Below, in pieces: positions 24,431 through 37,335 of a DNA stretch of 64,000 nt; position 1 is the first letter of the stretch, and each line of letters starts with the position of its first letter. The DNA comes from Cornus controversa. Taxonomy: Eukaryota; Streptophyta; Magnoliopsida; Cornales; Cornaceae. The notes beneath the pieces were generated by a model. It made no database searches. It worked only from the letters and a program-made list of their open reading frames with translations, and was not told the origin of the DNA. Where the stretch lies: the NCBI GenBank assembly GCA_026545225.1, contig CM048853.1, positions 53,959,755 through 54,023,754 on the forward strand, written 5' to 3'. A program made the translations under genes and the position numbers.

Positions 24431-25181
24431 TATTAATTTGTTTTAAAATGTAAAAAATATAAAACTTAATATTGTAAATTTGTTTTAAAATGTTAAAAAC
24501 ATGTAAACATATATTTTTAATAAATATAAGATTTTGGTGATAAATATGAAAAAAATTAAAATAAAATAAAATATTTAGAATGCTTGAAATATGGCACACA
24601 CACTCCATAAAAACTTGACACAATGATTTTGATTTATAGAAGAAAATCCTTTATTTTAAACAATCATGTCGTTCATTAACTAATCTTATCATAAGAATAA
24701 CATATACAAAATGATAAGAAATTTGATGTAAAGTTATTAATGTCCCTGAAGCACCAAGGCTTACAAGTTACTAATGGGTGCATTACTGCATTAACTAACT
24801 AATATGTTAGTCATCATCAACTAAACCACCCATTATATATATGTGTGTGTGTTTGTGTCTCCACCATTACATAAAAATAATAATACCCGATTAAAATAAA
24901 CTGGTCTATACAATCTAATCCTCGTTTGAAAAATTAAATAAATTTCGGTCTTTATGAAAAATTTGGGTTATTACAAATATGTTATATATAGTATATATAC
25001 TGTTTGTGCTAAACCTAGTAGTGTGAGTTAGGTGTTGTGAGTGTAACGCCTTGTATGTATGGAAAAAGAGAGTGATGATTATTGAAGAGAATAATGTTTT
25101 TTATTGGTTGGTTTTGAAAACTTTGAGTATAAAACTTTCATTATGATATATCAATGTTCATGTAAAAATTGGAATGGGAAT

Positions 25182-25187
<6 letters not shown>

Positions 25188-25224
<37 letters not shown>
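25188..25224. repeat. (TA)n microsatellite (unit A)
   Basis: About 18 units. The counterpart at 38069-38093 in unit B is shorter. Confidence 0.95.
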
Positions 25225-25226
<2 letters not shown>

Positions 25227-25261
25227 TGGATATATAAATATAATTATATATGAATGATGGT

Positions 25262-25790
25262 CATAATTATTCTTTAGTATCCCGAGATATATAGTATAAC
25301 ATGTAATCGTTATAAGTAATATAAGGTAAATTATTCTCTTATATTCCCAGTGTCTACAAAATCAATTAGAATAATTGATAAGTTAGTTTAAATCATTTAA
25401 TCTGAATATCTAGTTTTATGAAATTAAGTTTTTTTTTATTGTCCCGAGATATATAGTATAACATGTAATAGTTAAAGTAATATAAGTTAAACCACGTCTT
25501 TATTTTTTTTCAATAATACTTTAACATTAATATAAATTAAAAATATATATTAATTCAATGAGATATATATTTAATATTTGTTCTAAATGCTCTATTAATA
25601 TTTTTATTTGATTTCAAGATAGGGAACATTGTGTCACTGATTTAATTACTTAGTTAATATAATTAATAACATTTTTTTGTTATATTAAAAATGAGAGGGG
25701 AAATATTATTGTAATTTAATTAATGTTTAAAAATTTATTAAGTTCAAATTTTCATTATTATAGATTAAATTTTATTGTTGTGACATTTAT
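25262..25790 (+). repeat. Diverged internal relative of the 19.3-19.9 kb segment
   Basis: It shares the word CCCGAGATATATAGTATA and the order of following sequence (AATTAGATTAATTGA-like, TTTAATCTGAATATCTA, TTTTATGAAATTAA, ACTTTAACATTAATATA) with 19,340-19,870. It is therefore an older duplication inside the unit, also present in unit B (38,130-38,650). Confidence 0.6.
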
Positions 25791-27535
25791 AAACAAAAAA
25801 TATTGGTGGATTAGTGGTAGGAGTGTTTGATTGATTTAGCTTTGGTCTCAAAAATTGTTTGATTCCTTACAATGGCATTTCCAAATAAAAAGTGTGAGCA
25901 ATTAAATAACCGTTACCTTATGTGTTTAGAGCTAAATTGAAATTATTTTTTAATTTTTTTTCCTGGCAAGAAATATATTTATTAACTTACTATAAGATAA
26001 TTTTATGTAATAAAACTCAGATAAATAAAGGTTATAGTATCTTGGCTTTGTATATCTATTTTAAAAAAATTTTAAATTGTCTTTATCTGTTTTTGTACTT
26101 GAAAGGTGTATGTTCTTTATGTTTTAGTTACAAAAGAATTATTAGTAGTATCTTAGCTTTGTGTATTTCTTTTTAAAATTTACGAATTTGTCTTTTTTTT
26201 TTTGGAAAGATTGATGGTCTTTATCTTTTAATTACAAAACAATTACGAGTAATTTTTTTTTTGTTGGTCAAAGAAAGAATTAGAGCATCTTTCCTTCTTA
26301 ATTAATCTCATAATTTTTTTTTTAATTTCAATATTCCTCATAAAAAAAAAGCTTTCCTAGGTTGCCTAACTTGGACTCACATTTAAGATTTAGATGGAAT
26401 TAAGTCGAAATCCATCAACCTTTTAATCTTCTTGGAGTGTTACATGCTTAGTCTTCCGTACCACACATCACATATTCAACACTAAAAATTTGAGGATAAA
26501 TTTTATTGACTTCCAAGATTATGTTTAATTTAAATACACCTATCACACACAAGTACGTGTCGAACTGCTTGTGATAACTAACTATTTGCAACTGGAACTT
26601 AAAATAGACTTTTCAAATACTTAAATTTTATTTTATGGATGAAAATGAAAAAATATATAATCGTGATCTCTGTAGATGTTATCGGCTAAGTTCTGAGTTG
26701 GGAGATACAAACTTAAAAAAAGGAGAGATAAAAATAAAAATAAAATAAATAAATAAAAATAATGTGGAAGAATCCAAATTTCAAATGAACAAATTCAAAC
26801 ATGAAAAATAATCTCTATCTTCTCTTATATTAATTCAATTAATGTTTTACACCTCGTAGCCAATGACTTGTATGGTATTTGTTTTCACAATGAGTCTTAT
26901 TATCCCATTGACCGAAGTGGACAATTTAATTTGGATCCATTTTTAATTGATTTTGATTTTAATTGTAAATCCAAAGATAAAGATGAATCAGGTGTACATG
27001 CTTCTGAAATATATGTTGTGGACTTGGTTGTATTTAAATATTAATAAGCATAAAATGGATCATATTCAATCCGTACACGGAATTTATCAAAATAAGTGGT
27101 CACTTTTGGTCTCGATATGTGCAAATTATAACTTTCCTAAATTGCTTTTAGATTTCAAAAATATTTTCAAATCAACAAAATAAATATTTAAATTTATAAT
27201 TTTTAAGGAAACATACTTAACAATTTCATATTTCTTTCATTTGAATCTCTTGTGGTTTTCTTATCGAAGGTGCTAAAATGAGGGTTCAGAATACGCCTGT
27301 GAGTGCTTCCTCATGCAATCTTTCTCTCAATTTCTTTTTCATTTTAAAATTCGTGTTACGGAGACGAGGAAAGTGATTAAGTTGAAAACTGCAGCGTAAT
27401 AGCGCGCCGATCGCTTGTTGTCCAGTCCGTGCGAGAAAAGCCCAACCTATCAAACATATTGAAGTGATGGCATTGGCAGGAGTACCTACTCCCTGTAGCC
27501 CTCCCTTGCATAGCCTTATATTATATGGTAAATTA

Positions 27536-27963
27536 GTTTCATCTCCTTCAAAGTTTGACTTAATTACTTTTAAATTAAAATTTTTGTAAAATTATTTCAA
27601 AATTTTTTTAAATTAAAGATTCGTTAAACAAAATTACATTTATTATACAATTACAAAAGATATTTTAAGTTATAATAATTTTATACAAAAATAATTTAAA
27701 TTTCTAATCATTTAACTGATATTAACATATTATATATATATTTTTCAATTAATGTTGTACCAACACTATCGTCACCGATGATAGTTTTGATAATTTGATT
27801 TTTTTTATCCTAATTGACTTTAACGAAGTTGACTGTTAATTGCCGGTATGGATACCTGGAATAAAGTCAATCAAATCTCGAAAAAAGTTGACCATCACAT
27901 TTTAAAAACTTTAATCCAATAATAATTAGACAAAACCCTAGAGGAGGTTAGAGTAATTTATTA
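27536..27963. mobile_element. MITE, GGTAAATTA family, older copy (unit B)
   Basis: Counterpart of 12556-12991, with TATATTATA on both sides (27527-27535, 27964-27972). Several substitutions separate it from unit A. Confidence 0.7.
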
Positions 27964-28208
27964 TATATTATAGTTTATATATATACATATATTGATCTTA
28001 TACTTGCCTCTTTTTCAAAATCTAACATTTGACCCCGTAACTATATACTACTTGATTTCATGTAACGAAAATAAGAATAGTAACATAGATGATAAGAGGG
28101 AATGGAAGAAATATAATTAGTAATGGAAGTGTGAGAAAAGAAATGACACTCTCCCTTGGAAAAAAAAAAAAGATATACAATAAAAATGTATATGTAGTTA
28201 GTAACAAG

Positions 28209-28899
28209 TAAGGGTGCACACCGTATAGTTCTATACGGTTTTTGGTGGAATTATTTCTTAATTTTGGAATTGGAACTGTTGAGTTCGGTTTGGTTCGGAT
28301 TGATTCTAGTTCTTTAAAGTTTAGAATCCCTAATAATTATTTGTCAATTTTTTTTTAAACATTGGCAAGATACACACTCATACTTGTGAACCCCTAGTTA
28401 TATTATGTATCTTATATTATATAAATATATAGAACATTAGAACTTAGAAGCTAAATGTATTTATCTATATACTATATATTTTATACTTTATATATAAATA
28501 GAATACTAGAATTTAGAAGGTATTAGTTTTCATTTATATATTAGATACTTTATACTTTACATATAAATAGAACACTAGAATTTAGAAGGTATTAGTTTTC
28601 ATTTATATATTATATATTTTATACTTTATATATAAATAGAACACTAGAATTTAGATTGTATTAGTATTTATTTATATATTATATATTTTAAACTTTATAT
28701 AGAGAGAGAGAGAGCTATTATTATTCATTTACATATTATATATATATTCTAACGGTTCTGGTTCCTTGACTTGAACCGTAACCGCAACTGTAGTGAACGG
28801 TTACTAAAATTTGAAATTGAAATCAGAACCGTAGTAAACGGTTCGATTCGGTTCGGTTTAGTTACGGTTTTAGTTCCACCGGTTCTTTATGCACTCCTA
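28209..28899. mobile_element. hAT-like non-autonomous element (unit B)
   Basis: Counterpart of 13235-13926 with the same GTAACAAG flanks (28201-28208, 28900-28907) and the same internal AT-rich tandem units, but several percent diverged. The insertion predates the segmental duplication. Confidence 0.8.
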
Positions 28900-30453
28900 G
28901 TAACAAGAGATAGATTAGTTTGCCAATAAAGTAAGAGATAAAGAGAGCCGTCAACGTTATAATGGTATGAAGTTATTAAATGAATTTTAAATAATTAAAT
29001 ATTAAGGGTAAGGTTTGCCGACATCCACCTCTTTTAAATTTCGCCCAAGCACTACGTACGACATTTTTTAACTTGTAATAAGAAAAAAGAAAAAAAATAT
29101 ATCATGTGGTCAATCCGTTGACATAAGATTAAGGTCGTGTTGTGTATTGAGTACGATCTTTTTTTAACTCCGTAATAATAAATAATAAAAAATTACTCTG
29201 CTTGTACTTGTGTAATCTATATTACATTTAAGCATTGTGTTTGAATCTCCCTAAAAAAAATCATAATCTAACGGTCAGAAATGCTTAAAAAATTAATCTT
29301 ACAATTCATAATATATATGTCAGTCTAAAATTACTATCTCTATCGTTAATTTAAACGTCACAATTCACTCGCTACATTCACACCTAAATTTACATGCATA
29401 TCCACTTACCCTCATATCTTCAAATAATTCAATTCAACAATTTTTTTTTATAATGCCTGGGCTCCCGCAATACGTTAGTATTGCTATATTTATTGTGTGA
29501 CCAAATGTTCTACTGGTACCAAAATAACAAGAAAGAAAAAAAAACACAACAACAGAAGCACTTGGATTGTTCAGCGCATAATATTGAAATGTCCACTATC
29601 AAATCATTTTTTATCTTTCCAAAAATAATGACCACTGTGTATTTATTGATAAACAACTTTCCAATAATGCAATCCATAAATTATTTCAATTAATTAACAT
29701 TAGTATAAATTATAATTTATTTTAAGCTGTCAAGGATCATAATAAAAACTAAAACAAATGTTATAATACTTTGTCCGTACTCCTTATCCACAAAAGGTAT
29801 CATAAGTAAAAAAAATGTCGTAAATTAATTACTTGATGATGTGATATGTCACGTCTAGTTTTTGAATTCAAAACAAAAGGGGGAAATCCGTAATATTTAT
29901 TTGAAATTTTTATTAGCTTGATAAATTTTCTTAGATAAACACTTGCGCTACAAAAAATATTTTATTTAAACTCTGATTTTATTGTATTTTTAAATTCCAA
30001 AATCATTTTAGTTAACTCTTCTTTATAAATACATGTGAGACCCAGAGTTCTTTTGGGCCCAGTTCGTGTATGCGGTTGCCCACAAATACGGTAAAAAAGA
30101 AAAATAAAAAATTAAATGATAGATAAACCAGATGAATATATAAAGGAGAATCTTGCTCTCCCCAATCACAAATGAACACATAAGTAAAATATATAAGTTT
30201 TTTTGAAACATTTTGCTTGCGTGTTGACTTGTGATTGGTCCAAGACCATTTGAATCATGTAATAATTTTTCATAGATAAACTTCATTTACACTTTGAGTT
30301 TTTCTTTTTTGTTTAAATATAATTTTTTTTTTTTTATAAAAAATATATTATTTTCAATTTGAAAAAATTCATTAATGTGAAAAGAAATAAGTAATGGACT
30401 TCACATAAAAATACTTACATTATTTTTTCAATTACAAAGCAACAAGAAAAGAG

Positions 30454-30618
30454 CTAGGACACAACAGGACGCTCAAGCCCAATAGCATCAACCAACCCAG
30501 AAGGCAAAGAAAGCCAATCTGGATCAGAAAGTCTAGACTGAAGAGTCTAACGCTCGATACAGTGAGCAGCAGCATTGCTTGTACGATAAATCCAATTCAA
30601 CGATGAAATGTGGGCTTG
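30454..30618 (-). pseudogene. RNase H-like (LINE-type) fragment, unit B
   Basis: Counterpart of 15495-15659 with the same frame and the same internal stop. The fragment was already non-functional before the duplication or before conversion made the two copies uniform. Confidence 0.5.
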
Positions 30619-30953
30619 TTGAAAACTTTATATAAAAAAAAATTCAAAAATTTGTATTATGTAATTGTGCATTTTTAGTTTTTTATTTTCGATTTTTTTT
30701 TACGGAAAAACTACTCTTTTTTTATTAATGTAAAAAAAACTTAATATAAAAAAACCTTTCTTTTCTTTGACGTTCTTTATTTTTTATAATAATAGCAATG
30801 GTCATAGAAAATGAGAATATGTGCAAAAGGGATACTTTGCTCACTTTTTCAAATGTGAGGGTGTGATATGGTCCAAAATATAACATAATGAGGTTTATTG
30901 CACATTTTTAAAACAACGGAAAGATTTTGGGCTCTTTTGTTTTATATTTTTAA

Positions 30954-31380
30954 GGGTAAATTACTCTGACCTTCCATGAGGTTTAGCTTAATTACCTTCA
31001 AATTAAAGTTTTTACAGCTCTGTTAGACTGACTATCCGTTAACAAAATCACATCTAATATACAATTACAAAAGAACCCTCAAGTCATAATGATTTTGTAC
31101 AAAAATAACCTCAATTTATAATCCTTTTGACTAAGATTAGCATATTTTATACACGTAGTTTCTCCATAAATGCCACACTTGCACTACCGCCACCGAGAAT
31201 AGTTTTGACATTTCAATTTTTTATGTTAATTGACTTTAAAGGAGTTGACTGTAAATTAATGATAGGGGTGCCCGGAGTAAAATCAATCAAACTTTAGGGG
31301 AGGTTGAACACCATATTTTAAAAACTTTAATCCGAGAGTAATTAGGTAAAAGGTCAGGGGAGGTCAGAGTAATTTAGCTA
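30954..31380. mobile_element. MITE, GGTAAATTACTCTGACC family (unit B)
   Basis: Counterpart of 15995-16420 with ATTTTTAA at 30946-30953 and 31381-31388. It differs from the unit A copy by only a few bases. Confidence 0.75.
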
Positions 31381-32955
31381 ATTTTTAATATCATAATTGC
31401 CCTTTTTCATTAAGGTTAGGACTCTTGGACCTAAAATGCACATTCATTTATCTACTTTCTATGCACAGAAATGAAATATCTTAGTAATCATATAAAGTCT
31501 GAGTTAGAAGACATTATTGAAGTTTTTAATACAAGCAATATGAAAAAATCTCATAAATTTATGAATTATTAATCGCTTTTAATTTCTCGTGGTAATAGCG
31601 AATTTTTTGTTCTTTATAATATATTTTTTGAGTTAATTTTGAAAATAACGACTTGAGAAAGTATGGATGATTAGGATGAAAAGGTATGTGATTAGGATAA
31701 ACAAATATTTGAGTTGAAAGTAAATTTTATATCAATGAATAAAACCTATTTATAACATTAAATTGAAAGAAAAATAATCTCTATGATGCATAGTAAAATT
31801 TAATTTAATTTAAAATCAAAGGAAAATCTAGTTTTTTTTTTTTAAGGGTGAGAAAAATCTAGTTTTACTTAAATAAAAACTCAATTGTATAGTTCAATAA
31901 GCAAGTCAAGGAAAAATTGTTTGATTTCAGTAGGAAACTTTTAGAAATTATATTATTATGTGATTAAATTTATTTTTAATTATTATATAATATGTTTTAC
32001 ATATATTTATAGTGTATGTATATATATACCGTGTGTAATTTCAACACGAGAGAGAAAATACTTAGAGAGGGAATTCAAGAGTTCCGACTTTAATAAAAAA
32101 AAGGGTAATTATGGTATTAGAAATGTGAGAACCAAGTATTCTGTAGTGTAAGGACTATTTTATAAATTTTATTTAGCAAAGAAAAACGTGGAGCGCCTCA
32201 TATCATCAGTAGAGCGCAAATAAGTAGCCTTAAATAAATACATTGTGTTGTAGTAATTATGGACATAACAAGAGAAATGACTATATGCGTTGGTTGTTTA
32301 AAAAAAAATTATAATTTTTTTGTTTTGGGCACCATATATAGAGGAAATGGCACATTAGAATTTTGTGTTTGACTAAATATATATAGGTATTATTTTTAGA
32401 CTTTTTTTTAATTGTATTATCCCAATTAAGTTTTGTTATGAATTTACTTATTTGTTATCTAAATTTTTCACATATTCGCATTTTAGCATTCTATTAAACG
32501 AATGGACTTGTTTAACTCGTTTAACTTAAATGGATTACACGACTCATTTAAGTTAAACAGGTCAACCCGTGTAACTTGTTTAATAAATGGATCGTTTTCT
32601 TATCAAGGGTTACATGATCCATTTAAATTAAACGGGGTTAAACAGGTCAACTCGTGTAACTCATTTCAAGGGTTTCTAGTTGTGTTTGAATTGACGTGTT
32701 TATCGTCTTCGTATCAAGGGTTTCTAGCTATGTTTGAATTGACGTGTTTAGCAGAAAAATCATTGATCGATCACCAACACAAGACTTGTCCCGTTATACG
32801 AACCCAACCATCCCGCCCTTTAAACCTGAATTATACAACAGCTATATACAAAACACGCTACCAAATAGTGTTGAACATTGCACAATTTCTCTCAATGTTG
32901 ACACTCCAACTATGATACCACTTCCCTTTGATTGTAATAGACCAATAATTATATA

Positions 32956-33230
32956 TTCCATCTGTCCTATAATTTTAGTCCAGTATTTCATTTTAGGATG
33001 TCCCAAAATTCATGTCGATTTCTTAAAATGGATGTACTATCTTTTATATAATTCCTAAACTATCTTTTTCAAACTCCATTATTCTAAAAGTTAGCCCTAC
33101 TATATAATAATAACACTAACATTTAAACAAGGATTAATGTGTAAATGCATTCATTACTACTATAAAAAGTGGGCCCTACCATCAAAAGTTGGACTCCCAA
33201 AGATGCCCATGAATTTTGGTACTGAGGGAG
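32956..33230. mobile_element. Mariner/Stowaway-like MITE (unit B)
   Basis: Apparently identical to 17996-18270 in unit A and at the same site. The equivalent site in copy C is empty. Confidence 0.75.
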
Positions 33231-34147
33231 TATAATGTAAAACTTTCATCAAATAAATAAAAAAGAATGAATTGTCACGTGTTATTTTTAAAAATAAACA
33301 CTCTAACCAAATTACAAAAATACTATAACAAGTTTTTTTTTTTTTTAATAATACTTTAAAAATAATTACTCATTTTTACTAGGAGTTCTTCTACCATTTT
33401 TTTACACGATTTACTTTTACGTGTATTATATATTTCTTTTTATTTTATTTTCCAACATGTAATATAATGTATAAATATTCATTTATTTCATTGATTTAGT
33501 AAAAAATGAATAGTCCCTTTTTTAAATAAAAAAAATATTACTTATGCTAAATGGTATTCAAGAATTCAATAAATTTCACAAAAATAAGTAAAATTCACTA
33601 AAAACTCGTCTCTATCAACTTCATTCGATAATCAATTATGTTATGTTATACCAATATGGGATTGATTATGTTCAATCGCGATCACGACCTTGCTTGCATG
33701 TGACTATTATGTAATTGTCCCATTGTCATAAGAAAAACAAAGCATAAAATTATTTTATTTTCTAACATGTTATATATTGTATAAATGCTCGTTTATAAAG
33801 AGCAACAGTGTATGAGATTAATCAACAATAAATCAATTTTAAGACCAGATAAAGTTGAATTAAAGATTATTATAACACTTACAATTCAAATCATTAGTAC
33901 AACCAAAGATCTACACTAGCTTGCATGATTTATACATCAATTAATATAAATCCCGAATTGAAATGTAAATAATCTACATAACATACTTATACACATTTTA
34001 TTCCTAACTTTACAAAACATATGTATATCTATGTCACAAATTCGAAAGATAGCCAAATGGAATTGACTGATGATCACCCTAAAAGTGCGGATCTCGTTTC
34101 CGACAATCCCACCAACTTTTTACCTTTTCAAGATTTTTTTATTCTTG

Positions 34148-34150
<3 letters not shown>

Positions 34151-34188
<38 letters not shown>
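34151..34188. repeat. (TA)n microsatellite (unit B)
   Basis: About 19 units, matching 19170-19209. The 60-codon frame through it is an artefact of the repeat. Confidence 0.95.
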
Positions 34189-34191
<3 letters not shown>

Positions 34192-35452
34192 TCTTGCTTC
34201 TAATGTCCTATTTTTATTTCTTATTCATTTGAAGTGAATGTATAACATCCAATTGCCATTGGGATCGAAGCCGACTTTGCTCATAAAAGTAATATGTAAT
34301 AACTTATCATATAACAGTTACAGTGTCCCAAGATATATAGTATATAATTATTCTAATTAGTTAGGTATGTGTCTTAAAACTCAATTAGATTAATTGACGG
34401 GTTTAAACCATTTAATCTGAATATCTAATTTTATGAAATTAATTTTTTCTTTAGTGTAACGAGACATATAGTATAACATATTAGTTAAAGTAATATAAGT
34501 TATACCACTCATTTATTTTTTGTCAATAAAACTTCAACATTAATATATATTAGAATTTTAATATTGTATTAATGTCGAGAGATATTAACAAAGATGTAAA
34601 AAATATGCTAATTCAATAAGATGTATACTTAATGTTTGTTATCGATGTTCTATTATTTGAGTGAAATTATTATTTTTATTTGATTTTTAAGGTAGTGAAA
34701 ATTGTGTCATTGATTTAGTTAATAATATAATTTATAACGTTTGTTTGTTATATTTAATAAGAGAAAATATTATTGTAATTTAATTAATATTTTAAATTTA
34801 TTTTAATAAATAGTTCAAACTTTCAGTTTTGTATATTAAATAATATTGTTGTTGTTTCTTGAGAATAAAACATTTAGGTTCTGTTTGGTTGGTGATATGT
34901 TTTTGTTTTATCCATGGCATAAGTGCCCTAAACCCTACCCTAAATTGACCCATTTTACGATAGCTCAGGTACGATTGATTGTTCTATCCTTCCATCCATG
35001 CCTTTTTCTCTCTGTGTCTATCAAAATTAGGTTTTTTTTCTCCGAAAACTCACATCTCTATCTGTGTTTAAATACGTTTGGTATATACTTGTTTTTTATT
35101 GATTTGTATGCTTTGGTGTTCTTATTCCTACTGATTACAAATGAATGCTTCCACCTAATTTTTGTGAGAGAAATTATTTGAATGTGTCTTCTTGGATCGA
35201 AAGGAATAAAAAGTTATTCGAAAATGAATTCAGGGATATGCAGAGAATTTCTGAGATTGTTCGATTAAAATTTATGGCCTTTAACAAGTTTCAGTGATAG
35301 TCCATAAATAAGTGGATTATTAAAGAAAACACAATTAGAGTTTCCTAAGTACCCGTGCGGTTTTAGACACTTTCAAGTGCTAAGTTAGCCTATCTGAATT
35401 GTTAGTTAAAGACTAAGGTTATATAATTTAGGCATATTGCGCCCTTGAAGTG

Positions 35453-35661
35453 ATGGAGTATTCTGGAATTGTATAGTACACTATAGAATTTTATAGAAGT
35501 TTCTAAAGATGTCTAGCATTATAGAGATATTTCTATGAAACTTTCTAAAAATCTATTCTAAAATTCATCTAACCATTAGATTGTTGACACTTGTACATAT
35601 TTTAGTCATTTATTGTAATGATAAGTGCCTATATAAGAAGGTGGGAGTTCATTTGCTCCTC
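35453..35661 (+). repeat. LTR-like segment, inverted relative to unit A
   Basis: On the plus strand it reads CCTATATAAGAAGGTGGGAG and GTTCATTTGCTCCTC, the reverse complement of 20525-20733 in unit A. The collinear flanks are AGTTTCCTAAGTACCCGTGC at 35,340 and GTCTAAAATGTTCCGGAAG at 35,719. Fossil LTR-like fragment, no coding part. Confidence 0.55.
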
Positions 35662-35934
35662 ATGAAGCTATCAAGCTTTGTAAGAGTTATCAAGTGTTCC
35701 GGAAGAATTCACTAGAAAAGTCTAAAATGTTCCGGAAGCTTCTTACCATGCAGACTTCCATGTTATCATCCTATTATGCGCGCGCTATTTAAGTTTTCAT
35801 GACAGTGGAAGAGCATAAAATCTCATTCCTAACTCTTGACGGACATTCCCACACTTAGGGGGTAATTTTTTATTTTTTGTTTGTTAATAATAGTTTAAAA
35901 TTATGTCTTTAAAAAGTATTCAGTAATTTTTTAA

Positions 35935-36220
35935 GGAGGAAGATTTTGTTATTTGGGTACGAAATCTGGGTAGAGTTCTCTTCCGAGCAAACATTGGATC
36001 CTAGGATCATGCCTACTCTCTTAGTATTTCCAGCTATGATTCCTGAACCAGTCATCCCCATATTTAATCTCGCCGGTTCATCTGAGACCATTTGGCTTCA
36101 CATTTCAGAGGAGGAGGCAAGAATGAGCATCAGTTTTTTTCTAAATTTAATCTCGCTGGTTCATCTGAGACCATTTGGCTTAGGAGGAGGCAAGAATGAG
36201 GATCAGTGGTTCTAAATATC
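35935..36220 (+). other. Short conserved open frame with partial duplication (unit B)
   Basis: Counterpart of the 21183 frame (DPRIMPTLLVFPAMIPEP), nearly unchanged. About 36 bp of it (AATCTCGCYGGTTCATCTGA onward) recurs at 36147-36182, and a GAGGAGGCAAGAATGAG piece recurs at about 36,183, so a small local duplication happened only in unit B. Confidence 0.35.
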
Positions 36221-36541
36221 TTCGTGTAGCCCAATTCATTAAACTTAGCTCCACCACAGGATTTGTATTATTAGCCATGTTCATGTGATGATCAATCTAG
36301 CAAGCAACCAGTTTGATTGATGCGAATTGAACAAAAAAGCCAAGGAAGTAAAGATGATCCATTAACAAAAGAACCAATTACACAAGTTTTCAAGTCGAGA
36401 GTAAATTCACCCTAGTTATAACTTATATATAAAGCGGAATAGGAGGAAATCCTAATTAAATTTTTTTTCTGTTTCCTAATTCTGAAAGGATTCCTCAGAG
36501 TATTCTATTATAGTCTAACTTTTTTTTTTTCCCTTTTTAAA

Positions 36542-36757
36542 GGCAGTTGATACCTTGACACTCCACTCATATCTATTTTATAATAAAATTACAAAAGTGT
36601 TCTTACCCGATACAATCTTTGATTTTTATATTTTAAGGTATTAAAAACATAAAGAATAAAAAATTGTATAGCATACAGATAAATTTGCAATTTTATTATA
36701 AAAAATAACATGAGTGGAGTGCCAAACGATATTGGTGGAACGTCAATATTAGCTGCC
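36542..36757. mobile_element. Small MITE related to the LBD-intron element (unit B)
   Basis: Counterpart of 23629-23843, with CTTTTTAAA on the left and diverged inverted ends. Confidence 0.6.
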
Positions 36758-37019
36758 TTTTTTAATTCCTATATTTATTATTAAATTTATTAAAAAATAT
36801 TTTAGGTCACTAATACTACTTCAAAATCTCTACTTTACTCAAAATTAATATCAAAATATTATTATCTATTACTATTTATATTCTATTTCGGTCCTCTATA
36901 TTCCAATCCAATTACAACTCTTTATTTCTCTTGAAGATAGGAAAACTTTTTTTTTTTAATACCGCCGGATATCGGGAATGTGGTGCCCCAATAATTTCTC
37001 GTCTATTAGATGTATTTAA

Positions 37020-37335
37020 AGCATCAGGGCTGTGTAATCGAATCGAGCCAAGTTTTGGAGTGTTTGGGCTCGGCTTGGCTCGCCAACTTCAAATTAGGGG
37101 TGACAATATTTGACACGACACGAAATAAGCGGGTATGAATTTGGACTTATCGTGTTCGTGTCCTTATCGTGTCTACACGATAGACCCGATAAGAAATCGT
37201 GTCGTTTTCGGATTTGACCCGCTAACACGAAACTCACACAGTTGACCCGATTAAATATTCGTGACGTGTCGTTCCACTTGTTTAAATTAACGGGTCGTGT
37301 CGTGTCAACACGACCCGTTAACCCAATAATATTTA
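37020..37335. mobile_element. GTGTCGTGT-rich repeat with hairpin (unit B)
   Basis: Counterpart of 24120-24430. The 14-bp arms (37287-37300 and 37308-37321) and the 7-base loop are unchanged, although nearby sequence differs and one GCTAACATGACACG word is missing. Confidence 0.45.

Larger units (their letters stand above)
11835..26804 (+). repeat. Segmental duplication, unit A
   Basis: Unit A aligns in the same orientation with unit B (26,805-39,743) at an offset near 14,960-14,970 for its first half. Left of 11,835 and right of 39,743 the sequences are unrelated, and unit A passes straight into unit B. AAAA(T) lies at all three breakpoints. Contents in order: a 0.7 kb AT-rich lead; two copies of a GGTAAATTACTCTGACC MITE family; a hAT-like element; an RNase H-type fragment; a mariner-like MITE; a (TA)n tract; an LTR-like segment; a short conserved open frame; a broken F-box gene present only here; a small MITE; a GTGTCGTGT-rich element; and a second (TA)n tract. 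The stretches between these (for example 13,935-15,494, 18,271-20,434 and 24,430-26,804) show no gene. Their open frames at 14521, 15064 and 17542 recur almost unchanged in unit B but have no recognisable motif. Confidence 0.9.
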
